A stretch of 64,000 bases of DNA from Diphasiastrum complanatum. Taxonomy: Eukaryota; Streptophyta; Lycopodiopsida; Lycopodiales; Lycopodiaceae. Numbering within the stretch: position 1 is the first letter of the stretch; each line of letters starts with the position of its first letter. Positions 23,536 to 34,699 of this stretch are shown here, one piece after another. The stretch covers positions 6,322,852-6,386,851 of the forward strand of contig CM055103.1 in NCBI GenBank assembly GCA_029204225.1, read 5' to 3'. The notes beneath the pieces were generated by a model. That model made no database searches. It saw only the letters and a program-made list of their open reading frames with translations, and was not told the origin of the DNA. Position numbers and translations under genes: made by a program.

Positions 23536-26500
23536 TTAAAGTACATTTTCTAAGGAATTTTCACTGATGCCTCTCAATTCAGAACTTGAAATATTCTCAA
23601 CACTCTCGTTTTCAGCTGATGAAGTGGAAGACCCGTCTTCTTCATCAGAGTCAACTGGCATATCTTCCTCAGAATCCGCGTCTAATGTTGACAAAAAACC
23701 TTGTAAATCAACTTTTCTCTGTTGATGACGAGTGGAGGATGATGGTTTTTCTAGTAATCCAAGTCGTTCTTTCAACATAGATATAGTTGACTTTCTTAGA
23801 TGATTGGTCATTGGTAATTCAAAATTAAATGCCAAAACATCTACATCTTGTAGATTCAAATCGTCGACTCTTGGTTGATTTTTTGGCAATCTCTTTCTTT
23901 TGCCCTTTGGATCAACTTGCAACATTTTGAGTTCGTACCTTCCCAAAAAAGCATTCGTTGAAGTGGTGCGCAACCAGTGGACACGTAGTACTTTTGTTTG
24001 ATTGCTATTTTGAATAAAACTGAGTACTTTGGCAATCCAAAATGGATGTCCTTCATTGTTTTTTGAAGCTAGAAGTGCAACAAGGCTTCCAATTTGGATT
24101 CATTCAAATCACCGCGCCATTTCATTTTTGCAACTTTTACACTTTGCCTATTCTTCCTTGAGCCCACATAAATTTCACGTTCCTCACCTTGCACAAGCTA
24201 CAAGAAATCATTATCTCAAGGAAGATATGAAGGTTCGACAGTTGTAGTTGATGTTCCTAATTTATGAGGCCAATGAAATTCATCAGTTGTTGATGTATGT
24301 TCAAGATTGGCCAAACTGATTTTTTGTTCCTCAAAAAAGTCCATCCACCAATGCTGATCAAACTCGTCAAAAAAATGATAAGTTGGTTGAATACTTGATT
24401 CCAAAAAATTTAATGAGGCAAATGGATCAATCTCACGATGTTCTCTTTGCGCCTTTTGTTCTTCTAGCAAGGACTTCAAGGGAGACAACACAACAAGCTT
24501 GATTTGAGTCGATGGAATGTTAAGCAAAAATTGAACTCCTTCAAGAGGTAGCCATGAAACTGAATTTGAAAATAGTTTGCCCCATAATAATATAATCTTT
24601 GATTCATTACATTTGATTTTAAACTGGTGCTGAAAGCTAATATCATTAATATTAGCTACGCATCGCTCTATTTCGTTGGACGCCTTAAGATAATCACGAA
24701 AATCATATGTGTGTCCGATTAATGACACGTTTGGCTTTGGCACATACGATTTCTCAACAATGCTTTGAAGCAATGGTAAAGAAAATGCTTTCTTGCATCT
24801 CAATCTCTTAGGAAAGCAACTAAACATTTGATCAATTTGATCGTGGGTATGTCCTACCAACAAAAATCCTATTTTTACTTTTTTGAAAATTTGTTTCTCC
24901 ACAAGCATGCACAAGTATGCCAAAACAGTTTGGTTTTTATTTTCCCTAGCAGTGTTGTCAAGCTGCAAATAAAGTATTTCTAGAAGATTTTCATCAAATT
25001 CGCAAATTATCTTATGTACAATGGTGATCGTCAAATTTTAATCATTTCGAACATTGGGATAATTAAAAAAGACCTTGGACTCCAAAGTGCCATTAAACAC
25101 AAGTGCTCCAACGAGATGAACCTGAATAAAATTTGCCTCGTTCAAATTTTTGGGCACTCTCACAAAATGAGGCAACATTGTTTTCTTCTGATCCATGCCA
25201 TCAATAACAAGGCCCAGATATTTTTGTGGACATTCCAAACATTTCTTTCGATGCTTGGCCAACTTTTGTCTTTCAACTATTTGTTGATCTCTGTGCATTT
25301 GAAGAGCTTTTGCAGCATCCACTGAAATACAATGATTCACTTATTTAATAGAATAAAGATCATACCATAATGATATTAAAAAAGATTGCAACTTAAATTT
25401 TCTCAAAACAGAAATTATTTAAATGAAAGACAAATTTGATTAATATTTACTTTTCTCATCATTGGTCTTTGCAAGTTGTTTTGCAGACTTTAACAACTCG
25501 CAAGTGGAGCATACTGTCATTCGTGATTTTTGATGTATGCAATGATCTGCACACGTCCAAACCTTGTATATTCGATCAGTACACTTAGCCAATTCCTATC
25601 AAATCTAGGCTTAACTCACTAGAAAGTGCTAACAAAGGTCATGAAGTACATCCAGACAACGAAAACTCTCAGCATATGCTATGGAGACAGCCAAATTGCC
25701 AACATCCTTGAAGCCTACACAGATGCAGATTGGGTACGAGATATTGATACCAAAAAATCAACTTTTGGATTTGTGTTTTTATACAACCAAGGCCCAATAT
25801 TCTAAAAAAATATGGGTAACTCAAATAGGAAACATTTTTTGTTTTGGCAAACTCTTTGTACATCAAAAATATTTTTAATTTTGTAAAATTATCCGGCATG
25901 TGAAAATATAAGGAATTAGGCAATTTCTCTCCATGCACATCTATGAAATGCTTTAGCCAAGCAGTTGCATTTAAAGCATCTGGAGAAACAGTTCGACCCT
26001 GTAAGGATCCCCATAATGTTGGGTCTTTCTGCATGCATTCGTTGAAGCCGTGAATTTTCGATTGCGTAAACTACTTTGTAAGCTTTGCAACACACCTCCA
26101 AAGCATTTAAACAATACGAATGTGAGTTTTTGTCCGACCTCACTGTTGCACACAAATAGTAATTTCTCTCATCCTTACTTCGTAAAAAGAAGTTTGATCT
26201 TAATTCTTCAATTTCTCTGATACTCAGCTTTTGCAAACAACAGGATGAGCAGCAAATAATATTTCGTACCTCTCGAATCTCAGATTTTGTAATCAACTAT
26301 TTTTGACGATTTGTTAAATCAGGTGAGGATCTCAAGTCTCTCTTGTATTTTCCTTTTTGTTTGGAGTCTGATCTATAAATTGAACTTGTGACACTAGTAG
26401 GTGATTGAACTGGTTGAGAAGGTGTTGAAATTTCATGACTCGGAATTTTGGCTCCAACCTCAGAATGTTCTGGACCCTCAGAAGGCTCTAAATTTTCAAT

Positions 26501-26971
26501 GAATATAGCCCTTTTAGATTTAACACAACAAACATCACTTTGAGAAGGTCTCCTACTAACATGAGAAAAGCTTGAACATTGCAGCTCAACAAACTTACGC
26601 GGATCTGTTGATTTACTAGAATCAGTAATTGAGTGAATTGAAGATTTTGACTCATCACTCAATGATTCAACTTGTTCAAAAGAATAATGTTCTGATTGTG
26701 CAGAGCCTGTATCTGAAGAGGAGGATGAGGTCGAAAGATTTGACACAAGTTGAGTTATAGGCGTCATTTCTTGAAAAGTACTTGCGTGAGGAATTTCAGA
26801 AGATCAACGGGTAAATGATGATGATGTCACATCATTTATGAAAACATGTTGAGAATCAGGAGTGGCTTCATAAAAAAAACTTTCATTGGGAATATCAGAT
26901 GAAGATGATGCACTTGTTGCAACGTATTGAGTTACAACTACTAGAATAGAAGAGGAGGAACTACTTGACAT
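23536..26971 (-). pseudogene. DUF7869-like transposon-type gene, decayed
   Basis: Reading minus from the ATG at 26971 (MSSSSSS...): a Ser-rich N-terminal region runs to 26297 with a TGA near 26800 and a TAG near 26297. Next comes a Cys-containing region 'CCLQKLSIREIEELRSNFF' (26296-25916), then 'ATAWLKHFIDVHGEKLPNS' and 'CADHCIHQKSRMTVCSTC' (about 25550-25470). The core follows: 'LGLVIDGMDQKKTMLPHF' (about 25200), one TAA near 25045, then 'QLDNTARENKNQ' and 'VGHTHDQIDQMF' (about 24950-24820). After a frame change the C-terminal end reads 'GHPFWIAKVLSF' and 'VHWLRTTSTNAF'. The DGMDQKK, DNxxRENKN and GHTHxxID boxes match my memory of the DUF7869 family, found in many invertebrates, oomycetes and some plants, usually as repetitive genes. 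Function is unproven and the copy is dead (at least three stops, at least one frameshift). Confidence 0.65.
25610..25803 (+). pseudogene. Ty1/copia RNase H fragment inside the DUF7869-like gene
   Basis: On the plus strand the frame reads 'KYIQTTKTLSICYGDS', then 'YTDADWVRDIDTKKSTFGFV', the start of copia RNase H with its first catalytic Asp. It resembles the same segment in the relic at 35310-35440 but is a separate fragment. No LTR or TSD is seen. It replaces or interrupts the host reading between 'YPYFFRIL' and the CxxH-rich segment. Confidence 0.8.
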
Positions 26972-27590
26972 TGTAATCTTAAATTTCTTTTTAACTATGT
27001 ACTTATGCTAAGCATAGACCTGTTAAAATAGTTAATACATAAAACTAAGTGTGCTCCACAAACTTAACTGCAACCTATGCTGGTCATAGAATAAATAAAA
27101 AGCTATGCAAACCTCAATGGACATAAACAAGAAAAACAACTAAATGCAAATGAGCAACAAGCCTAGAAAGTAACCGGTTAATTCAAATTTCCAGCAGCTA
27201 CCATGCCTTAAATACTGTCTGGCAGCATCCTTAGGGTTAGGGTTGACCCAAGAGTAGGTTTAGGATTAGGTTTAGGTTTGGACGGTCCCGGATGAGGCTC
27301 AAGGTCAGCGTGAGGTGAGGTGAGTCGTGGCGCCTCAGTCCCGACGCAAGCTCGAGGTCGGTGAGAAGTGAGTTGAGTCTCATGCTCCAAATCGGCGTGA
27401 GACGAGGGTCTGAAAAAAAAATTATTTAAGGACTGTAGTCCAAGCATAACTCACCTCATCTGCGAATTCAGAAGCACACATGCTGCCAGAGCCCTCGCTG
27501 CAACAAAGTCACGAATTTCTATAGTATCTTGCATATGTTCTCGCTCACACATTTCTTGACGATAAGATTATTGTCATTTTCTAACTTTGT
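26972..27590. other. Non-coding, with palindrome copies and telomere-like words
   Basis: A palindrome copy 'tatgctaagcatag' lies at 27004-27017, next to the ATG of the DUF7869-like frame. TTAGGGTTAGGG and degenerate TTTAGG units lie at about 27230-27280. 'gaggtgaggtgagtcgtgg' and 'gagaagtgagttgagtc' at 27310-27380 are GAG-TGAG repeats. No gene is accepted. Confidence 0.5.
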
Positions 27591-27591
27591 T

Positions 27592-27904
27592 CTATGCTTA
27601 GCATGGGTACTAAATTATTGCATTACTAAATATTCAGGTTTTAGCTAGTGTCCATCTTCTTAAAACTTGGGTGACCTACGCTCAGCATAGATGGCTGCAC
27701 GAGTCCTCTCCTCTAACCTATGATGAGCATAGGTTGTGTTCGGGTCCTATTCTTACCATGTTTTGACCCAAACACAACCTATGCTCAGCATAGGTTGTGT
27801 TTGGGTCCTAAGTAACAACCTATGCTCAACATAGAAAGTTGTTGGGATGTTTCTATTCTTTCCATGTTGCATCTCTGGTCCTCTTCTATCCTATGCTTAG
27901 CATA
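27592..27904. repeat. Palindrome array, left (CCTATGCTNAGCATAGG)
   Basis: Copies lie at 27592-27606, 27675-27690, 27717-27733, 27778-27794 (perfect), 27819-27834 and 27890-27904. Each is an 8-bp inverted pair with one central base and drifts at one to three positions. Longer words around them ('agcataggttgtgttcg', 'agtaacaac.tatgctcaacatag', 'gttgcatctctggtc') recur in the same order in the array at 30278-30505. Confidence 0.85.
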
Positions 27905-28254
27905 AACTTTTGTTCCATGTTTTGCATAAACATTATGACCAAAAAAAAGAGAAATGACTTGGAGACCCATTTTTTTTAAAAATTTTAAATTTTTTTTAAA
28001 AGTATTCAAATTTAAAATGCTTCAAATAAATATATTGTAATGTTAAAAAATGTTGTATTTTGCAAGAAAATAATTCAAGCTACAAAAATTTGGTCAATAG
28101 ATTTTTATCAATAACTTAAAATCAGCTTATATTAAATAATAATACTATTTAAAATAAAATCATTAGATACACAACCACTTAAATACCTAAAAAATATTTT
28201 TTGCTTACTTAAAACAAAAGTTATAGTTTTTTTTTTTTAAAATTTAAAAGTTTT

Positions 28255-30060
28255 CTAAATTACAATTCTTGTATCGAAAAAAATATTTTTTAAAGCCACT
28301 GTACTTTCAAGTGGCACCTCTTCTACAATTTCCTCGACTACCGTTACTACATTGTAATCTTGAACCAAGACATCAGCAAATTCTCCTGTGTCGCCTACTT
28401 GTTCGCTAGCAGGAGGCTGAGGTTCCTTGGACAAGGGAATTATTGTATCCTCGCTATCTAAACTCTTTCCCACCTTAGATAGTTCATCTAGCAAAAATGA
28501 AAGAGATTTCATTCTCATTTTTACAAAATCAACTAAATTAATATCTAAATCTACTGTAGCAACATGTCTACCTTTCTGAACATCACATGCGCTCGTAGTG
28601 CCGCTACCGATGATTAATTATTGTTGTGGCTTTTGGTAGGGACAAGCCACAGAACACGTCATTGGATTCTTTAATTTCTTTGTCATGGCTGAATACTGGA
28701 ACAAGTTTCCAAAACTTGCCAATCCGGAAGTGTTGTAATGAAGCATCGAGCATTTGTCATCCAAAGAATAATAACCGATGGTTATGTATCATATTTTATT
28801 GCAAAGTCGAGCTCCTGCTGAGTTCTTGACATTGGGCTTGTACCTGACATGGAACATTACAAGTAAAATAAGTATAAAATTTTAACTTCAAAATAAAAAA
28901 TTTAAAATAAAGATATGAATTAAAATACGAATTAATAATTCAAGAACTTAAAAACTTACCACACAACATTCTCTATTTCCCGCATTACAGAAAGTTAGTA
29001 GAGCTTTCTGTATTGATGCTAACTGCCAAGAAGAATGAAAAATAACAACTCTCTAAATTGGAGAAGTGACTTCAAGAAATCCCTGCATAAAACTATGGAT
29101 TTCAATGAATTTAAAAGGGAAATCATCATCTAATACTTCCTTCATCTGAAATCCATATGGTATATTGGCGATGCAGAGTGTATAAGGTCTTTTTGTTAAA
29201 AGAATTGAAATTTTTCTGCAATCGCCCTCCTCAACCGAGTAAAAGCATGGTTGATCATCGACACTTTTGGGAAGGTAGGTCTGTAATGGATCCTCCTCCG
29301 CAATGGTCTCACCCCGTGCCAATCTCTCCCTGTCCCTTTTTTCTGCTTTTGCCTTCAGAATATGTCTCATGAATTGCTCTGGAAGGACTTTGTTTTTCTT
29401 GTCTTCATCGGGAGACTGAAAAGGAAAAAGCTATGCTTAGTATAAGATAAATAGAATATAGAAAAGAAGCAATTAATAAGCACCTATGCTAAGCATGGGT
29501 GAACTAAATACCACGTCTCTAAACAAAATGAAAAATGGACTTAAGGATTCATTTCAGTTGTTCAGAGGATAAAGCCTCTGGCACTCATCAAAATCTTGAC
29601 AATTTAACCCTGTCACAAAGGCTTCTTGAACTTTCATAAATAATTTGTGCCCGCATTCAAAAAATATAATTGTTAAAAATCCAACCAAATTATGAAAATC
29701 ACTTTATTACAGAAGGTAACATGAAAATAAATATTTAGATTATGACTATTACCTCTGAAATTTTTTTTCCATTTCTGTCAGAGAAAGTTGACCATCGGCA
29801 ACTCTAGAAAGAACACTTATTATTAGCTCTGAAGAGCTAATCCCTTGCATATTCTTCCACTCTAATATTCTCATTTTTGTCTGATCCTCATCTGGTTGAT
29901 CAGCAAGCAATCTTCCTTGAACTTTGAATTGTGAGTCTCCCCTGCCAGGCTTTTCAGCTAAATGAATAAAAAGCGCCGAAAGCTTTGTGTTGTTGAAGTA
30001 GTACATGAATTTTTTCTTATCTTTCAACAGAAAAAGAAATCCTTGACATTTCAAAAATTA
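28255..30060 (-). pseudogene. Copy B of the unknown multi-exon coding unit
   Basis: Minus-strand coding-like blocks separated by AT-rich, intron-like gaps. 30054-29749 reads 'SALFIHLAEKPGRGDSQFKV' and 'MRILEWKNMQGISSSELIIS'. 29370-29053 reads 'KAKAEKRDRERLARGETIAE', 'SVDDQPCFYSVEEGDC' and 'FPFKFIEIHSF'. 28830-28620 reads 'MLHYNTSGLASFGNLFQYSA' and 'CSVACPYQKPQQ'. 28518-28255 reads 'LSFLLDELSKVGKSLDSED', an acidic segment. I recognise no domain. Blocks align in order with copy A (14.3-19.6 kb), so this is a repeated unit. It sits between two direct-repeat palindrome arrays, which suggests that it belongs to a mobile element. An AG/GT check of exon boundaries was not completed. Confidence 0.5.
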
Positions 30061-30277
30061 TCAAAGACAATTGAAAATCTGCAAAAAAAAAAGGTTTTTT
30101 AAGAAAATTTAAAACACTACTTTAATGAAAATACTAAAAACTTTAATAAGACAAGCCGTTTTCGTGAAAAATCTTTAAAAAACAAAACTACAAATTCAAC
30201 ATATTTTCTTACTAAAACATCTCAAAAGGATCACTTTTCTCAAACAAAGCCTTGTAAAACATGAATACGAGTAGCGA

Positions 30278-30505
30278 CCTATGTTGAGCATAGGTTGTGT
30301 TCGAGTCCTTAGTAACAACTTATGCTCAACATAGGAAGCCGACGGGATTTTTCAATTCTAACCACCTTTCGGCCTATGCTGAGCATAGGTTGGACTAGAG
30401 CACGCGAGTGACGACCTATGCTGATCCTAGGTTGCATCTCTGGTCGTCTTCTAGCCCATGCTCAGCATAGGCCGTTACTCTCGCGCTCTAGTCCAACCTA
30501 TGCTC
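30278..30505. repeat. Palindrome array, right (CCTATGCTNAGCATAGG)
   Basis: Copies lie at 30278-30294, 30319-30335, 30373-30389 (perfect), 30415-30431 (weak) and 30455-30471. A half copy at 30497-30505 is cut at the junction with copia coding sequence. It is a direct repeat of the array at 27592-27904. Confidence 0.85.
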
Positions 30506-32489
30506 TTCGTCTCATGCTCTATATGTCAACAAAGGCTCAAAATGACAGAAGCAGAAAGGCTCCAAACAGTCTGCATCGAATCAGAAGTCGACTCAAAGTC
30601 AAGGACAATCATCAAATCCACAGTCGAATAAGAAGATGTTTTGTAGGTATTACAAGCGCAATAACCATGAGATCCAAGAGCGGCCGAATTCTCAAAGCAA
30701 AGAATGCAGTCAAGCAACCTGATCAACAAGCAAATACAGTTTCAGCATCTCCCGAAATCGACATGGACGAAAGCGCTTTAATGATCAAAGACCAAAAGAC
30801 ATTTTTGGATGATTCTTGGTTTCTAGATTCTGGAGCTACTCAACATATGACCAATTGTCATGAGATCTTTCACTCCTATACGCCTTACAGCACAAAGAAG
30901 TATGTTCATCTTGGTGACGATAGCACTCACACTATCGAAGGTGAAGGTACTGTAAGATTAAGATTTCAGCATGATCAATTCAAACTATTGTCAAAAGTCT
31001 TGTATGTTCCTACACTCTCTACAAATCTGTTATCAGTAAGTAAAATTTCAGATTAGGTCATAAGGTGGAGTTTGAGTCTGATCAATGCAAAATTATCGAT
31101 AGGAGCAATAAGATCCTTGCACTCGGCAAGAGATAGGGATACTTATATAGATTGGCACATTGTTATTCTGATACTAGTCAAGCCTTGAAAACCCCTGTTC
31201 TTGTCAATAAAGCTTACTATGGCATCATCGCTTAGGACACTTGAATTATGCATCTGCATCGAACATGTCCAGACATTCCCTAGCACTTGATCTTGACTAT
31301 CCAACCGACAAAGTTGACCTCCCTGTCTGTCATAGCTACATCCTTAGAAAGCAGACTAGGATTCCATTTAGATCAAGTCATAGACATGCAACAAAAGGTC
31401 TGTTAGATGTTGTTCATTCAGATATATGTGGACCTATGCAAAATCCATCATTGTTAGATGCAAAGTATTTCATTACTTTTATTGACAAATTTTCCATAAG
31501 AACAGCCGTTTACTTCATCAAGCAGAAATAAGAGGTTTTCAACAAGTTTCAACAATTCAAAGAGCATGCAGAAAATCAAACTGGCAAAAGAATGAAAGCA
31601 CTATGGTTCGACAAGGAGAATACATCTCCATCAAATTTAAGGAGTACTGTCTTAACAACGACATTGAGCAACAATACATTACCTCCTATTTGCCTTAGTC
31701 GAATGGTCTTGCTGAGAGAAAGAACATAACCTTAGTCGAATTGACAAAGTATACGCTTGCGCTTGCGACACTTCCGAAGTCCTTCTGGGCTGAAGTTGTT
31801 TCAACACCATTCGAAGTTTGGACAAGTACCAAACCTTCTTTATCAAACTTACGAGTTTTTGGATGTACAGCTTATGTACAGATTCCTCGTGATCTCAGGA
31901 AGAAACTCGACTTCTAGAATATCAAATGTATTTTCATCAGCTACACTACTTTGGACCAAACTTACAAGTTGTTTGATCCTATCGAGTCGAAGATATTCAC
32001 TAGTCAGGATGTCATATTCATCGAATATCAGTTCATCGACCTCAAGGGAAAAGACAAAGCCCATGTGCCGACTTGTCCGACTCTTTTGACATATGGAACT
32101 TTCCAATTCCTCAGTCGACTATTCCTATCGAAGGTCCAAGCTCGTCTACTCTCGACGAACAACATATCAATGGCGAATCTGAAGATGATGATATTGCAGT
32201 TCAACAACTACAACATGATGAAAATGATCAACTTCCTCTATCACCCAGAAGATTGACAAGAGTTAGCAAACCACCTATCAGGTATATCGGTGAGTTTGCA
32301 GCCTACCTTGTTTAGGACCTGACGACTGTCAAAAAGACACTCAATTAGCTCGATTTTGATCTCTGGAAAGAAGCTATAGAGAAAGAGTATTCATCTCTTA
32401 TCAAGAACCAGACATGGACAATTGTCGAATTACCTGCTAGCAGGGAAGTAGTTGATTGCAAATGGATTTTTTAAATCAAGTACAAGGCA
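30506..32489 (+). pseudogene. Ty1/copia polyprotein relic 1 (knuckle to RT start)
   Basis: In order on the plus strand: a decayed CCHC knuckle (about 30635-30690); protease 'DDSWFLDSGATQHMTN' with the active DSG intact (about 30808-30855), followed by 'VLYVPTLSTNLLSV'; the integrase zinc region and core, 'LLDVVHSDICGPM' (31399-31440) and 'FITFIDKFS'; and the integrase C-terminal region, frameshifted (31750-32090). The RT start follows, 'DLWKEAIEKEYSSLIKNQTW' and 'DCKWIF' ending in a stop (32355-32475). The frame then runs directly into LTR sequence at 32490, so most of RT and all RNase H are lost. Several stops and shifts. Gag and the 5' LTR are missing to the left, where the palindrome array begins. 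Confidence 0.85.
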
Positions 32490-33251
32490 CTTGTATGAAG
32501 TCATCGACGTGTCTGACATCTCTAACTAAATCAGATGTCGACTGACAACAAGTAGTGCCTTAATCCTAATTTGTAAAGTTAACCATTCTTTTAATCAGTT
32601 AGCCATGTGTGCATATTCATCTAAGATCAATGAATCAGTAGATCAATATTTTCATTCAGAGCGCAATTGTATTGTTCTTCTTCTCTATTATCATAGAGTA
32701 TTGTATCAAGAAGAACGTGTCTGATCTGTTCTGCAATCACATTGTATCTCTACACGACTAATCCATCATTGTTCCAGCAATTTAATTCAAGTTGAGAAAC
32801 AAGAGAAGACTAATAAGCCAAAAACAATAGTCTAATGAATGGTGTTTCCACGAACCACTGTTCATTGGCAAACGAACCGCGATTCGTCAAAGAATCGATC
32901 GATTCGAATCAGAAAGAATCGGACCCCAAAAAAAGAGGTTTATCGTTCTACGAGCCGCATGTTCAAACTAATTCATACTTGCAGATTCATTGTTTTATAG
33001 ATTTTATCGTTTTGTATGACTGATAGCACTGTTCAATTTTTTCTCTGATCATTGCATTTAGTTCAATGCTTCTACAAAGCAAAAAAATTTAATTCACTAT
33101 AATTTGGTGCATGGCTATGGAATCGATTGCATAGATCCAACAACTTCGAAGCTGTGATCAAGGAAGGCACACCTGATCTGCCCGAATCTGATAAACATAG
33201 TTTGTATGCACCGAGAAATTTCAGCCTCACTCAGTTGTCCGATTTCCAGCA
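32490..33251 (+). repeat. 5' LTR remnant shared by the two copia relics
   Basis: It matches 36177-36782 but carries an extra block of about 160 bp (about 32790-32950, with 'gattcgtcaaagaatcgatc' palindromic words) absent from the 3' LTR. It ends 'ccgatttccagca' and is followed by the primer site. Confidence 0.85.
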
Positions 33252-33432
33252 TGGTATCACAACAAGCATGATATCAGAGATAACATGATATCATAGCTCG
33301 TTCTCTGATTCCTAAAGGTAGATCTAGAGCATATAATATCAAAACAGTTGTTTTGATATATGTAGGCAGTTCCTATTATTGTTTTCAATCATATTGATCT
33401 ACTATCTGCATATACTCATCTTGAAATTCCAA

Positions 33433-33990
33433 ATGGATTCACAATCACAGTCTGCTCTAATGGTAGAGAAACTGGATGGTTTGAATTACCATTTATGAAA
33501 CTTTAAAATGAGAGTAGTAGTGATGGCCAAAGAACTACTTGCCACTGTCGATGAGCAAGCCATTTCCAAATGGAAGCTTGGGGATGGCAAGGCTTTTGCC
33601 TTGATCACCCTTAATATCTCCGACACACAAATTGGTCATATCAGAAAAGCCCAATCATTGAAAGAAGTTTAGGATACATTGAGTACATTATATGAAGTGA
33701 GGGATGTCACTTCGAAGCTACATCTGAGGAGAAAATTTTTCTCTCTCAGAATGTCAAATAGTGATTCTGTTCAGAATCACATGAATGAATTTAAGACTCT
33801 AAGAGATCAGATGTCAGCAATAGGTTAAGCAATTGAAGACTCTGATGCTGTTATGACTTTATTGTCAAGTTTACCATCTTCCTATGAAAACTGAGTGATG
33901 ATAGTTTCAACACACTCAAACATCGCATTATCCAGAGTCATAACTATGCTGCTACAGGAGAATGCTGAGTTGCAGACAGACAAAAGAATA
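33433..33990 (+). pseudogene. Ty1/copia gag, element 2
   Basis: It opens at the ATG at 33433 with 'MDSQSQSALMVEKLDGLNYH'. Then follow 'DGKAFALITLNISDTQIGH', 'SKLHLRRKFFSLRMSNSDS' and 'AVMTLLSSLPSSYEN'. At least four stop codons replace Trp or Gln positions. It is closely related to the intact gag at 15684-16295. After 'LLQENAELQTDK' the frame passes without a knuckle or protease into integrase, so there is an internal deletion. Confidence 0.85.
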
Positions 33991-34503
33991 AAAGCTCTCA
34001 AGAGCGACAATGGTGGAGAATACATTTCAAATGAATTCAAGGATTACTGCTAAGCCAATGGCATTCAGCAACAATTTGCTGCTTCCTATTCTCCAAAGTC
34101 AAATGGACTGACTAAAAGGAAAAACAGAACCTTAGTCGAGTCTGCTAAAAGCATGATCACACATGCTTTTTTGCCCAAATCATTTTGACAACATGTTGTT
34201 TCAACAACAACTTATTTACAGAATCGATGTATAACTAAGGGTGTTCCTAATAGCCAAACTCTTGATGAGGTTTGGACTAGGTTCAAACCCTCAATCAAAG
34301 TATTTGGATGCACAACTTATACTCATGTCCCAAAGGACAAAAGAAAGAAACTTGATGAGCATTTTTTTAAAACTATTTTTGTTGGCTATTGCAATTCTCA
34401 TGACAAACTATATAACATAGATACCTGTAAGGTTTTCACTAACAGGGAAGTGACTTTTATCGAAGATCAGTTTATTGATTTGAAGGGCAAGGGACAAATG
34501 TAG
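33991..34503 (+). pseudogene. Ty1/copia integrase core, element 2
   Basis: Plus-strand codons read 'KALKSDNGGEYISNEF', holding the second catalytic Asp, 'ASYSPKSNGLTKRKNRTLVE' with the catalytic Glu replaced by Thr (usual form NG.AER.NRT), and 'KVFGCTTYTHVPKDKRKKLD'. 'KTIFVGYCNSHDKLY' marks the C-terminal region. Stops occur at 34053 and 34188. Integrase would insert the cDNA; this copy cannot. Confidence 0.85.
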
Positions 34504-34699
34504 TCCACAATTTCTGCTTCGACAATTGACCCTTCTCATAAGGCAATTTCCATTCCTTCTTGTAGTCACCCTATATAGTCAAATCCATAAGAAGATGAAG
34601 AGACTTCAACTCAAGAGCAGTCAATGTGACCGACACAGCCAACACAACCGACAGGAAGTGAGACTTCACTGACAGAAGCTTCAACAAGGAGATCATCAA

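Noticed and set aside
27592-30505. CRISPR-like array
   Set aside because: The palindromes are irregularly spaced and diverged, sit in a plant nuclear context and have no cas genes.
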